Source: Pseudomonadota bacterium | GTDB taxonomy: Bacteria; Desulfobacterota; Desulfobulbia; Desulfobulbales; JAGXFP01 | Assembly: GCA_030673265.1 (NCBI GenBank) | Contig: DAOVJK010000177.1 | Location: 1 to 6,589, forward strand | Length of the DNA: 6,589 bases | Direction: 5' to 3' | Part shown: positions 1 to 6,444 of the stretch, one piece after another | Numbering within the stretch: the first letter of the stretch is position 1 | Layout of the letters: every line of letters begins with the position of its first letter | Notes under the pieces: model-generated | Seen by the model: only the letters and a program-made list of their open reading frames with translations | What the model was told of the DNA's origin: nothing | Databases searched by the model: none | Translations under genes and position numbers: made by a program

Positions 1-867
1 AAGCATAAAACCCAGGTTTTTCTGGCGCCGACCGGGGATCATTACCGAACTCGCTTGACCCACGTTCTTGAGGTTGCCCAGATCGCCCGCACCATGGCTG
101 CCGCTCTGCGGCTCAATGAAAATCTGGCCGAAGCCATCGCCCTGGCCCACGATTTGGGACACACCCCTTTTGGCCATGCCGGAGAATCAGTCCTGAATGA
201 AGTATATCCAGAAGGATTTCGCCATTACGAACAGAGCCTGAGGGTCGTTGACATCCTTGAGAAAAAAGGCAGAGGACTCAATCTTACCCACGAGGTAAGG
301 GAAGGTATTGTTAAACATTCCAAAGGCCTTAAAGATGTGCTGCCGGACGACATGGAAGGGATGCCTGCGACCAGAGAGGGGCAACTGGTCCGAGTCGCCG
401 ATATAATCGCCTACGTTAATCATGACCTTGACGATGCGATCCGGGCCGGTATCCTGGAAGAAGAAAGTGTTCCGGCTGATATATGCAGGCTCCTGGGAAG
501 ATCCAACTCCGCCCGAATCGGGGCAATGGTTCGCGATCTGATCACCAATACGGCCGCCAACGCTGGTGAGAGATTAACCATGAGTACTCCGGTAATGAAC
601 GCCATTATCGACCTGCGGGATTTTCTGTACGAAAACGTCTACGAGGCCCACCGGGTCCATAATGATTTTGTAAAAGGCCAGAAGATCCTCTGGGAGTTAT
701 ATGACCATTTCCAGGAAAACGACGAGTATTTTGACGATTCAATCAGATACAGCGCCGACACGAGCAGAGAGCGCAAGGTCTGCGATTTTATTGCCGGGAT
801 GACCGATCAGTACGCCCTTGATACCTACACGAAGATATTCTTACCCCAACCATGGAGTGTTAAATAG
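1..867 (+). CDS. dgt: dGTPase-like HD-domain dNTP triphosphohydrolase, 5'-truncated by the window edge
   Basis: The frame is open from base 1 and ends at TAG 865-867, giving 288 residues. The N-terminus lies outside the window; compared with the family's usual length of about 330-345 residues, roughly 40-50 residues are missing. Members hydrolyse dGTP or other dNTPs to the deoxynucleoside plus triphosphate in the cytoplasm and so limit dNTP pools. The metal-binding HD signature is visible, counting codons from base 1: His21 in RLTHVLEVAQIAR, His50-Asp51 in ALAHDLGHTPFGHAGE, and Asp134 in VADIIAY. The sequence just before codon 19 (GDHYRTR) is also typical of the family, so the TTG at 55 is not the real start. 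The reading frame is uninterrupted. It is probably the 'dGTPase-like' subfamily rather than the longer E. coli type. The true substrate cannot be read from sequence. The family call is firm; the symbol is by family. Confidence 0.93.
   Translation, partial: KHKTQVFLAPTGDHYRTRLTHVLEVAQIARTMAAALRLNENLAEAIALAHDLGHTPFGHAGESVLNEVYPEGFRHYEQSLRVVDILEKKGRGLNLTHEVREGIVKHSKGLKDVLPDDMEGMPATREGQLVRVADIIAYVNHDLDDAIRAGILEEESVPADICRLLGRSNSARIGAMVRDLITNTAANAGERLTMSTPVMNAIIDLRDFLYENVYEAHRVHNDFVKGQKILWELYDHFQENDEYFDDSIRYSADTSRERKVCDFIAGMTDQYALDTYTKIFLPQPWSVK
854..857 (+). promoter_or_regulatory. Ribosome binding site of valS (GGAG), inside the end of the upstream gene
   Basis: GGAG lies 11 bases before ATG 869 and within the last codons of the dGTPase-like gene. 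It favours ATG 869 over two in-frame upstream candidates, TTG 818 and GTG 857, since the GTG overlaps the GGAG itself. Ribosomes finishing the upstream gene would cover this site, so translation of the two genes is probably coupled. Confidence 0.6.
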
Positions 868-868
868 A

Positions 869-3544
869 ATGACCGCCGACAACAATCAGGAAAGGCCGGA
901 ACTGGCCAAGGCCTATGAATTCAAATCAGTCGAGAAAAAATGGTACGACGTCTGGGAAGAGCAGAAGCATTTTGCCGCCACCATGGATCCTGACCGTGAA
1001 TCTTACTGTATTGTCATCCCGCCGCCCAATGTCACCGGCGTTCTCCATGTGGGTCATGCCCTCAACAATACTCTGCAGGATGTTTTGGTCCGTTACAAGA
1101 GGATGCAGGGGTTCAACACCCTCTGGTTGCCTGGCACAGACCACGCCGGAATTGCCACCCAAAATGTCGTTGAACGCCAACTCGCCACCGAAGGTAAAAC
1201 AAGACATGACCTGGGCCGCGAAGAATTTATTGAGCGGGTCTGGCAATGGCGCGAGGAGAAAGGCGGCACCATCATTAATCAGTTAAAAAGGCTGGGCAGT
1301 TCCTGCGATTGGGACCGGGAACGTTTCACCATGGATGAAGGTCTCTCCAAATCGGTTCGCCAGGTCTTTGTCCGTCTATACAAGGAAGGGTTAATCTATA
1401 AGGGCGATTATATTGTCAACTGGTGTCCCCGTTGCCATACGGCCCTGGCCGATGACGAAGTCGAGCATGAAGAGACCAACGGCAAACTTTACAATATTCG
1501 CTACCCCCTGGCCGATGGCAGTGGCCATCTGGTGGTAGCGACCACCAGACCGGAAACCATGCTTGGCGACAGCGGGGTCGCGGTCCATCCCGATGACGAG
1601 CGCTACAACAAGCTCTCTTCAATGGCAGTAAAACTGCCTTTATCCGATCGCACCATCCCGATTATCCAGGATTATCATGTCCAGAAAGACTTCGGCACCG
1701 GGGCGTTGAAGGTAACCCCTTCCCATGACCGGGACGATTACGAGATCGGCCAGCGCCATAATCTTGAACTGATCAAGATCATGGATCCCCATGGCGTCAT
1801 GAACGAGGCGGCCGGTAAATACGCTGGCCTGGATCGCTTCGAATGCCGTAAAAAAATCGTCGCCGACCTTGAAGAACAGGGTTTCCTGGAATCAATCGAA
1901 GATTATCAACACGGAGTCGGCCATTGCTACCGATGTAACACGGTAGTAGAGCCGATAACTTCCGAACAATGGTTTGTTTCGGTTAAACCTCTGGCCGAAA
2001 AGGCCGTGGCCGCTGTCCGCGATGAGCGGATCAACCTTATGCCGAAGACCTGGCATAGCACCTTCTATAACTGGATGGACAATATCAGAGACTGGTGCAT
2101 ATCACGACAGATCTGGTGGGGCCATCGGATCCCGGTCTGGACCTGCGAAGATTGCGCAGAGGTGATCGTTGAGACTGAAGACCCGACCAGCTGTCCAAAA
2201 TGCGGCTCGACAAAACTTGAGCAGGAAACCGATGTCCTAGATACCTGGTTTTCTTCGGCGCTCTGGCCCTTTTCTACCTTGGGCTGGCCGGACAAAACCC
2301 AGGAACTGGCCACCTTTTATCCGACCTCGGTGCTGATCACCAGTTTCGATATTCTCTTCTTCTGGATCGCCCGGATGATGATGATGGGTCTTCATATCAT
2401 GGACGAAATCCCCTTCAAGGATGTATACCTGCACGCCCTCGTCCGGGACAAGCACGGTAAAAAGATGTCCAAATCCACCGGTAATGTTATTGACCCGCTG
2501 GAAATCATGGATACTTACGGCACCGACGCCTTACGCTTCACCCTGGCCGCCTTTGCCGCCCAGGGCCGCGATATCCGTCTGGATGAAGACCGCATTGAGG
2601 GATACCGCCATTTCATCAATAAGATCTGGAACGCGGCCCGCTTCTCGATGATGCACATTGGCGACAGCGACCCGGCAACGCTTAAGGATTTTGACTATAA
2701 TACCCTCACCCTGCCCCACCGCTGGATATTAAGCCGAACCAGCCATACGGTTACCGCAGTCAGAAAGGCCCTCGATGGCTACCATTATAACGATGCCACC
2801 TCGGCCATCTATAAATTCGTCTGGCATGAATTCTGTGACTGGTACCTGGAATGGATTAAATCTGATCTCTTCAGTGACAACAAAGAGGCAGCAGCACAGG
2901 CCAAGGCCGTATTATGCACCGTGCTGGAGACGATTCTTAAACTTATCCATCCCTTCACCCCCTTTGTTACCGAAGAGATCTGGAGTGTACTGCCAGGAGA
3001 GCGTAGCTGCATAATGATGGAGTCCTACCCGGAAGCAACTCCGGACTGGGAAAACGATGCCGAAGAGAGGCGCGCGGAATTATTGATGGGAGTTGTCGGT
3101 GGAATCAGAAATATCCGCAGTGAGATGATGATCCATCCATCTGCTACTATTGAGACAATCATCATCTGCCCAGATCAGCACAAAGCCAAGATCCTTCAGG
3201 AAGAAGCTTCGACCATCAAAAACCTGACCCGCACTGAGACCTTAGCCGTTCTTAACGAGGGCGATCGCCCTAAGGGATCTGCAAGCAGCATCTTTGAAGA
3301 TCTGGAAATATTTGTGCCGATGCAGGGCCTGGTAGATGTTGAGAAGGAATCCGCCAAACTTAATCGCGACAAGGCCAAGTTGCTTAAAAACCTGAAACAG
3401 ACCGAAGGCAAGCTGGGCAACGATAAATTCCTGGCCAATGCCCCCGAAGAGGTTATCGCGAAAGAGAAAGAGAAGATGGCAGCCTTTAAAGGGACTTTGG
3501 AGAAAATTGAGGACAGTCTAGCTCGACTGTCTGAACTGAAATAG
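869..3544 (+). CDS. valS: Valyl-tRNA synthetase (class I)
   Basis: The 891-residue enzyme charges tRNA-Val with valine in the cytoplasm and hydrolyses mischarged Thr-tRNA-Val. Class I signatures are present: HVGH at 60-63 after PPPNVTG, and KMSKS at 532-536. The CP1 editing insert carries TTRPET at 225-230 and HDRDD from 286. Cysteine pairs at 186/189, 353/356, 426/429 and 442/445 look like the zinc knuckles of many bacterial ValRS. The alpha-helical anticodon-binding domain follows from about residue 620. The C-terminal charged coiled coil, from about 817 to the end, is the tRNA-contacting arm specific to ValRS and separates it from IleRS and LeuRS. Length fits the shorter bacterial form (E. 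coli has 951). ATG 869 was chosen because GGAG lies at the right distance and the protein start then matches the family. The gene begins one base after the dGTPase-like stop and is followed by a strong terminator, so the two are probably co-transcribed. No frameshift or missing motif is seen. Confidence 0.98.
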   Translation: MTADNNQERPELAKAYEFKSVEKKWYDVWEEQKHFAATMDPDRESYCIVIPPPNVTGVLHVGHALNNTLQDVLVRYKRMQGFNTLWLPGTDHAGIATQNVVERQLATEGKTRHDLGREEFIERVWQWREEKGGTIINQLKRLGSSCDWDRERFTMDEGLSKSVRQVFVRLYKEGLIYKGDYIVNWCPRCHTALADDEVEHEETNGKLYNIRYPLADGSGHLVVATTRPETMLGDSGVAVHPDDERYNKLSSMAVKLPLSDRTIPIIQDYHVQKDFGTGALKVTPSHDRDDYEIGQRHNLELIKIMDPHGVMNEAAGKYAGLDRFECRKKIVADLEEQGFLESIEDYQHGVGHCYRCNTVVEPITSEQWFVSVKPLAEKAVAAVRDERINLMPKTWHSTFYNWMDNIRDWCISRQIWWGHRIPVWTCEDCAEVIVETEDPTSCPKCGSTKLEQETDVLDTWFSSALWPFSTLGWPDKTQELATFYPTSVLITSFDILFFWIARMMMMGLHIMDEIPFKDVYLHALVRDKHGKKMSKSTGNVIDPLEIMDTYGTDALRFTLAAFAAQGRDIRLDEDRIEGYRHFINKIWNAARFSMMHIGDSDPATLKDFDYNTLTLPHRWILSRTSHTVTAVRKALDGYHYNDATSAIYKFVWHEFCDWYLEWIKSDLFSDNKEAAAQAKAVLCTVLETILKLIHPFTPFVTEEIWSVLPGERSCIMMESYPEATPDWENDAEERRAELLMGVVGGIRNIRSEMMIHPSATIETIIICPDQHKAKILQEEASTIKNLTRTETLAVLNEGDRPKGSASSIFEDLEIFVPMQGLVDVEKESAKLNRDKAKLLKNLKQTEGKLGNDKFLANAPEEVIAKEKEKMAAFKGTLEKIEDSLARLSELK

Positions 3545-3568
3545 GCAATTAACGTTAAGCAGATTATA

Positions 3569-3606
3569 AGCGGCTGGGACTTTATTGGGTCCCCGCCGCT
3601 TTTTTT
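3569..3606 (+). terminator. Rho-independent terminator of the dgt-like/valS unit
   Basis: A 12-position stem pairs 3569-3580 (AGCGGCTGGGAC) with 3589-3600 (GTCCCCGCCGCT). It has one T/C mismatch at 3575/3594 and an 8-base loop (TTTATTGG). A run of seven T (3600-3606) follows directly. The hairpin begins 24 bases after the valS stop. The U-tract is on the + strand only, so the terminator is directional. Confidence 0.93.
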
Positions 3607-3694
3607 GTTTGCCTGGCTATTTACATTTCCTCCAAACCGGCCATGCTCCCATTCTTAAGTAGTATCTCTCAATAAAAACCGTGTATTATACATT

Positions 3695-3719
3695 TTAGCT
3701 CGGTAAAGAACCCAGCTAA
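3695..3719. repeat. Imperfect inverted repeat upstream of the lipoprotein promoter
   Basis: TTAGCT (3695-3700) is mirrored by AGCTAA (3714-3719). After one C/C mismatch, two inner G-C pairs (3702-3703 with 3711-3712) extend the symmetry around a 7-base centre, TAAAGAA. The repeat ends exactly where the proposed -35 element begins. It could be a regulator binding site, or a hairpin in the leader if transcription starts further upstream. It has no T-run after it, so it is not a terminator. The symmetry is visible directly; any function is inference. Confidence 0.4.
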
Positions 3720-3747
3720 TTGAGAATGAAGACAATAATTACATAAT
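3720..3747 (+). promoter_or_regulatory. Candidate sigma70-type promoter for the lipoprotein gene
   Basis: TTGAGA (3720-3725) and CATAAT (3742-3747) are separated by 16 bases, with four and five matches to the two consensus hexamers. The predicted start of transcription, near 3755, would leave a leader of about 20 bases containing the AAGGA ribosome binding site. A promoter is expected here because the valS terminator isolates this gene. A weaker alternative -10, TATTAT at 3684-3689, has no convincing -35. Confidence 0.45.
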
Positions 3748-3763
3748 CTTCGTAGTAGTAATC

Positions 3764-3768
3764 AAGGA
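3764..3768 (+). promoter_or_regulatory. Ribosome binding site of the lipoprotein gene (AAGGA)
   Basis: AAGGA ends 7 bases before ATG 3776, which is good spacing. Two other ATGs lie closer, at 3769 and 3772, but they are in different frames and too near the site. This supports 3776 as the start, which also yields a normal signal peptide. Confidence 0.65.
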
Positions 3769-3775
3769 ATGATGC

Positions 3776-4750
3776 ATGATAAAGATGATCAGTTATCTAT
3801 CAATTCTACTATGCGGGTTGACCTTACTGACCGGCGGCTGCAGCTTAATCTCTCCTGTTCCGTCGGAGAGCAGACAACAGGGAGTATATCGGCTGCCGGA
3901 AACCGGCGACACCCTATTAAACAGACATGCCCCGATATTCCTGATCGAGGATAATCAGAGGCATTATAACCGGATAGGCACGCCATCGGTCAGAGTCAGC
4001 GAATCAGGAAAAAAAGATATCTATGTCGATACCGACCGGGCATCTATTTACAGCATGACCCAGGAATTTGAGACATCTACCGGCAGATATACCAACCTGA
4101 TCTACCGGGTGCATTTTCCACTAACCCCCCTCCCCCACCTAACCGCCGGGAAAAATGTTGGCCTATTGATCTATATAACCCTCAATAGCCAAAACGAAGA
4201 GATCCTCATCACGACCCTGCATACCTGTGGCTGCTTCCTGGCTTTTATTCCAACAACTACGCTGCCGGAAAGATCATGGCCGACTGGCTGGCAGAAAACC
4301 GGCCAGATTGTCTATGGTGAAGAGCTAGCCAGCCTGATTGAATCCCAAAATAGCAGACAAAGGCTCATCATCAAGCTGCGCAGCGAAACCCACCGGGTAA
4401 TGAACATCAAATATGCAAACACGACAGCCTATGGAAATATCACTAGCCAGCCGATGCACATGGAACCGATGTCAGCTCTGGCCAAGTTGCCTGCTGAAAA
4501 CAATCAATCTGTCTCTTTCTTTGCTACGGAAGGAATTAGAAAAGGAATCGTAAAGGGCAGCAGGAAACCACTTGAAATGCTTTTCATGGGTTGGCTGGCA
4601 ATGGATCCTTTTATCGGAGAGGACAAGGCCCTTGGCCCACCGGACGAGACAGGTGTGAAATTATATACAAGCCTCAAGTTTTGGGCTCGTAACAACTCCA
4701 ATATTTGGTTTTTTCCAAGATTTTTGCAATACTGGGGCTGGGATTTATAG
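3776..4750 (+). CDS. Predicted lipoprotein of unknown function
   Basis: The 324-residue product belongs to no family I can name. Residues 1-21 form a short charged start (MIK), a hydrophobic stretch and a lipobox-like LTGGC, which places the lipidated cysteine at 22. The T at -3 is not the commonest choice, so lipidation is likely rather than certain. Ser at +2 would send an E. coli lipoprotein to the outer membrane. The mature part has no further clear membrane segment; a hydrophobic beta-like stretch at about 128-136 is followed by HTCGC at 149-153. That motif could be a disulphide or a metal or haem contact, but it is not the CxxCH of c-type cytochromes. The C-terminus is rich in Trp, Phe and Tyr (about 302-322). 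It has its own promoter region after the valS terminator and converges on coaE. Codon use includes more AGA and ATA than valS, which suggests lower expression. The gene is almost certainly real, since the frame is long and intact with a good ribosome binding site and signal peptide. Its role is unknown. Confidence 0.85.
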   Translation: MIKMISYLSILLCGLTLLTGGCSLISPVPSESRQQGVYRLPETGDTLLNRHAPIFLIEDNQRHYNRIGTPSVRVSESGKKDIYVDTDRASIYSMTQEFETSTGRYTNLIYRVHFPLTPLPHLTAGKNVGLLIYITLNSQNEEILITTLHTCGCFLAFIPTTTLPERSWPTGWQKTGQIVYGEELASLIESQNSRQRLIIKLRSETHRVMNIKYANTTAYGNITSQPMHMEPMSALAKLPAENNQSVSFFATEGIRKGIVKGSRKPLEMLFMGWLAMDPFIGEDKALGPPDETGVKLYTSLKFWARNNSNIWFFPRFLQYWGWDL

Positions 4751-4766
4751 AAACCATCCGCACCAA

Positions 4767-5399
4767 TTAGGAAGAAAGGCTGAAATAAAGCTCTTTAACC
4801 TGCCGGGCCGTGCTTTCAAGATCTCCACTATTGTCGATAACGTGATCGGCCATTCTGGCTTTTTCCGCCAGACTCATCTGGGCGGCAAAAGCGGCCAGTG
4901 CCGAGTGGCGATCAACTTCGTCACGGCTCATAATCCTGTTGAGACAAGTTTCTTCAGCGGCAACGACAACTATGACCAGGTCGAAATCACCCTGCCAGCC
5001 CACCTCGAAAAGAAGCGGCACTTCGACAACAGTAAGCGCAGACCGCCCCACCGCATCCGTTGCATCAGAATTACTATCAACATTCTCCTCGCAAATCTCG
5101 TTGATAGCCTGTTTGACTAATGGATGAAGAATAGAATTGATCTTTTTTCTTAAGTCTTCATCGCTGAAGATTGCGGTCCTGAGTTTTTTCCGGTCAACCG
5201 TCAAATCGATCTTGAAAAACCGTTTGCCAAATTCATCTGCCAAGGCAGACCAGCCTCTGGCAGATGGTTCTAACAAGCGGCGACTGATCTCATCAGCGTC
5301 AACCACCCTGGAGCCCAGTTGACGAAAAAGCTCCGCTACGTAGCTCTTGCCAGCCCCCATAGCACCGGTCAAGGCGATCTTTAGGTTCGACTCACCCAT
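4767..5399 (-). CDS. coaE: Dephospho-CoA kinase
   Basis: The 210-residue cytoplasmic enzyme phosphorylates the 3'-hydroxyl of the ribose in dephospho-CoA using ATP, the last step of coenzyme A synthesis. The P-loop is at residues 12-19 (GAMGAGKS). The family's conserved blocks follow in order: VVDADEISRRLLEP with Asp34 and Asp36; ILHPLV with His92-Pro93; VPLLFE at 127-132; and the lid and C-terminal region with Arg155, Arg159, Gln174, Lys180 and the DHVIDNSG block around 185-192. Length is normal. A hydrophilic stretch at about 106-121, rich in Asp, Ser and Asn, lengthens the loop before the PLLFE strand. The ATG at 5399 is preceded by GAGGT with 10 bases between, and lies 4 bp after the rluD stop, so the gene is probably expressed with rluD. 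Its stop is 16 bp from the end of the convergent lipoprotein gene. Confidence 0.97.
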   Translation of the reverse strand: MGESNLKIALTGAMGAGKSYVAELFRQLGSRVVDADEISRRLLEPSARGWSALADEFGKRFFKIDLTVDRKKLRTAIFSDEDLRKKINSILHPLVKQAINEICEENVDSNSDATDAVGRSALTVVEVPLLFEVGWQGDFDLVIVVVAAEETCLNRIMSRDEVDRHSALAAFAAQMSLAEKARMADHVIDNSGDLESTARQVKELYFSLSS

Positions 5400-5403
5400 A
5401 AGA

Positions 5404-6366
5404 TTAATGACCTCGTAATAGGTCCAGAGTGTTAGCGATATCCGGCCAGAGGGGCGCGGTAAAATTCATTCTTACCCCGCTCTGTGGATGGGTAAAGCCC
5501 AGAGAATAAGAATGAAGACACTGGCGGGATATCGCCAGGTCATCATACAGGTTACGGTTCTTCTTGCCATAAATAGCATCACCGGCAATGGGGCAACCAA
5601 GAGCGGCCATATGCACCCTTATCTGGTGGGTCCGGCCCGTCTCCAGTCGAACCTCAATATAGCTCAGATTACCCGGTAAAAGCTCAAGGAGCTGATAGTT
5701 GGTAATAGCAGGTTTACCACGTTTTTCATTAATTGCCATTTTCAGTCGATTAGTTTGATGTCGGCCAATTGGCAAGGTAATCCGCCCCTCTTTCTGTCTA
5801 AGAGCACCATCAATGATGGCCCGGTAAATTTTTTCGACTTCTCTATCCTTGAATTGTTCCATCAGGCTTTGATGGGACTTATCATTCTTGGCCACAACCA
5901 TCACCCCGGAGGTATCCATATCGAGACGATGGACAATACCGGGCCTCTCCACCCCGCTGATCCCGGATAAATTATCACAGTGGAACAATAAGCCATGGAC
6001 CAGAGTGCCGGTTTGATGACCACAGGCAGGATGAACCACTAAACCGGGCGGCTTCGATATCACAATCAGATCATCATCCTCATGCAGGATCGTAAACTCA
6101 ACTTTTTCCGGAGTCAGATCGACAGGTAGAAGCGGCGGGATATTGACCTCAAATTCATCATTAAGCCGTAAACGGTAGGCAGGCTTGGCGACATTACCAT
6201 TAACCTTGATATTGCCAGCGGCCAGTAATTCTTTGATCCGGGAACGACTGAGACTATCTCCAGACAATTCAGCCGCCAGAAAACTGTCCAGTCTTTGCCC
6301 CTGATTGGCTACACCGGCCTTTATTCTAAGGGTTTTAACCCCAGCCTCTTTATTTGAATCAACCAT
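5404..6366 (-). CDS. rluD: RluD-type 23S rRNA pseudouridine synthase (RluA family)
   Basis: The 320-residue product isomerises uridine to pseudouridine in 23S rRNA. E. coli RluD acts on helix 69 (positions 1911, 1915 and 1917). An S4 RNA-binding domain covers about residues 23-80 (QRLDSFLAAELSG, then SRSRIKELLAAGNIKVNG). The catalytic domain follows, with KPPGLVVHPACG at 105-116, the HRLDMDTSG motif with catalytic Asp149, and RTHQIRVH at 245-252. The S4 domain and length separate it from the short RluA type and fit RluD; RluC-like specificity is not fully excluded. ATG 6366 was chosen. A TTG directly before it (6369-6367) is also in frame, and the next upstream in-frame ATG (6387) runs straight into TAA. 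No convincing Shine-Dalgarno sequence precedes either start. It is the first gene of the - strand pair with coaE. Confidence 0.95.
   Translation of the reverse strand: MVDSNKEAGVKTLRIKAGVANQGQRLDSFLAAELSGDSLSRSRIKELLAAGNIKVNGNVAKPAYRLRLNDEFEVNIPPLLPVDLTPEKVEFTILHEDDDLIVISKPPGLVVHPACGHQTGTLVHGLLFHCDNLSGISGVERPGIVHRLDMDTSGVMVVAKNDKSHQSLMEQFKDREVEKIYRAIIDGALRQKEGRITLPIGRHQTNRLKMAINEKRGKPAITNYQLLELLPGNLSYIEVRLETGRTHQIRVHMAALGCPIAGDAIYGKKNRNLYDDLAISRQCLHSYSLGFTHPQSGVRMNFTAPLWPDIANTLDLLRGH
5410..5414 (-). promoter_or_regulatory. Ribosome binding site of coaE (GAGGT), inside the last codons of rluD
   Basis: Read on the - strand, GAGGT spans 5414-5410 and ends 10 bases before the coaE ATG. It lies inside the final codons of rluD, whose TAA is at 5406-5404. 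The arrangement favours translational coupling of coaE to rluD. Confidence 0.65.
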
Positions 6367-6387
6367 CAAGATAATTTGCCATTACAT

Positions 6388-6415
6388 TTTATAGCTGTTC
6401 CATTCGGCAGCTAAA
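6388..6415 (-). promoter_or_regulatory. Weak candidate promoter for rluD-coaE
   Basis: On the - strand, TATAAA (6393-6388) is a good -10 hexamer. Sixteen bases upstream the best -35 is TTTAGC (6415-6410), which matches the consensus at only three of six positions. Transcription would start near 6381 and give a leader of only about 15 bases. That would fit the absence of a Shine-Dalgarno sequence before ATG 6366. The unit could instead be transcribed from further upstream, beyond the window. Confidence 0.3.
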
Positions 6416-6444
6416 GTTTAAAAGTTGCGCAAAACTTAAGAATT

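Noticed and set aside
926..1246. 106-codon open frame on the - strand inside valS
   Set aside because: It lies wholly antisense to well-conserved ValS coding sequence, including the HVGH region, and has no ribosome binding site or recognisable domain. The same holds for the other antisense and shifted frames within valS, coaE, rluD and the dGTPase-like gene.
3684..3692. TATTATACA as the main -10 for the lipoprotein gene
   Set aside because: No acceptable -35 lies 15-19 bases upstream. The TTGAGA/CATAAT pair closer to the gene is better spaced.
3769..3954. 61-codon + strand frame starting at ATG 3769
   Set aside because: It overlaps the lipoprotein gene in another frame, its ATG sits directly after the AAGGA site with no spacing, and the product has no features of a real protein.
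4125..4136. C6-T-C5 run in the lipoprotein gene as a phase-variation tract
   Set aside because: Six and five C are short for slipped-strand switching, the frame is intact, and the tract lies mid-gene.
6416..6440. Terminator for the - strand segment around the TTGCGCAA palindrome
   Set aside because: The only stem is five AT-rich pairs (AAGTT/AACTT) followed by a very short T-run, which is too weak to call.
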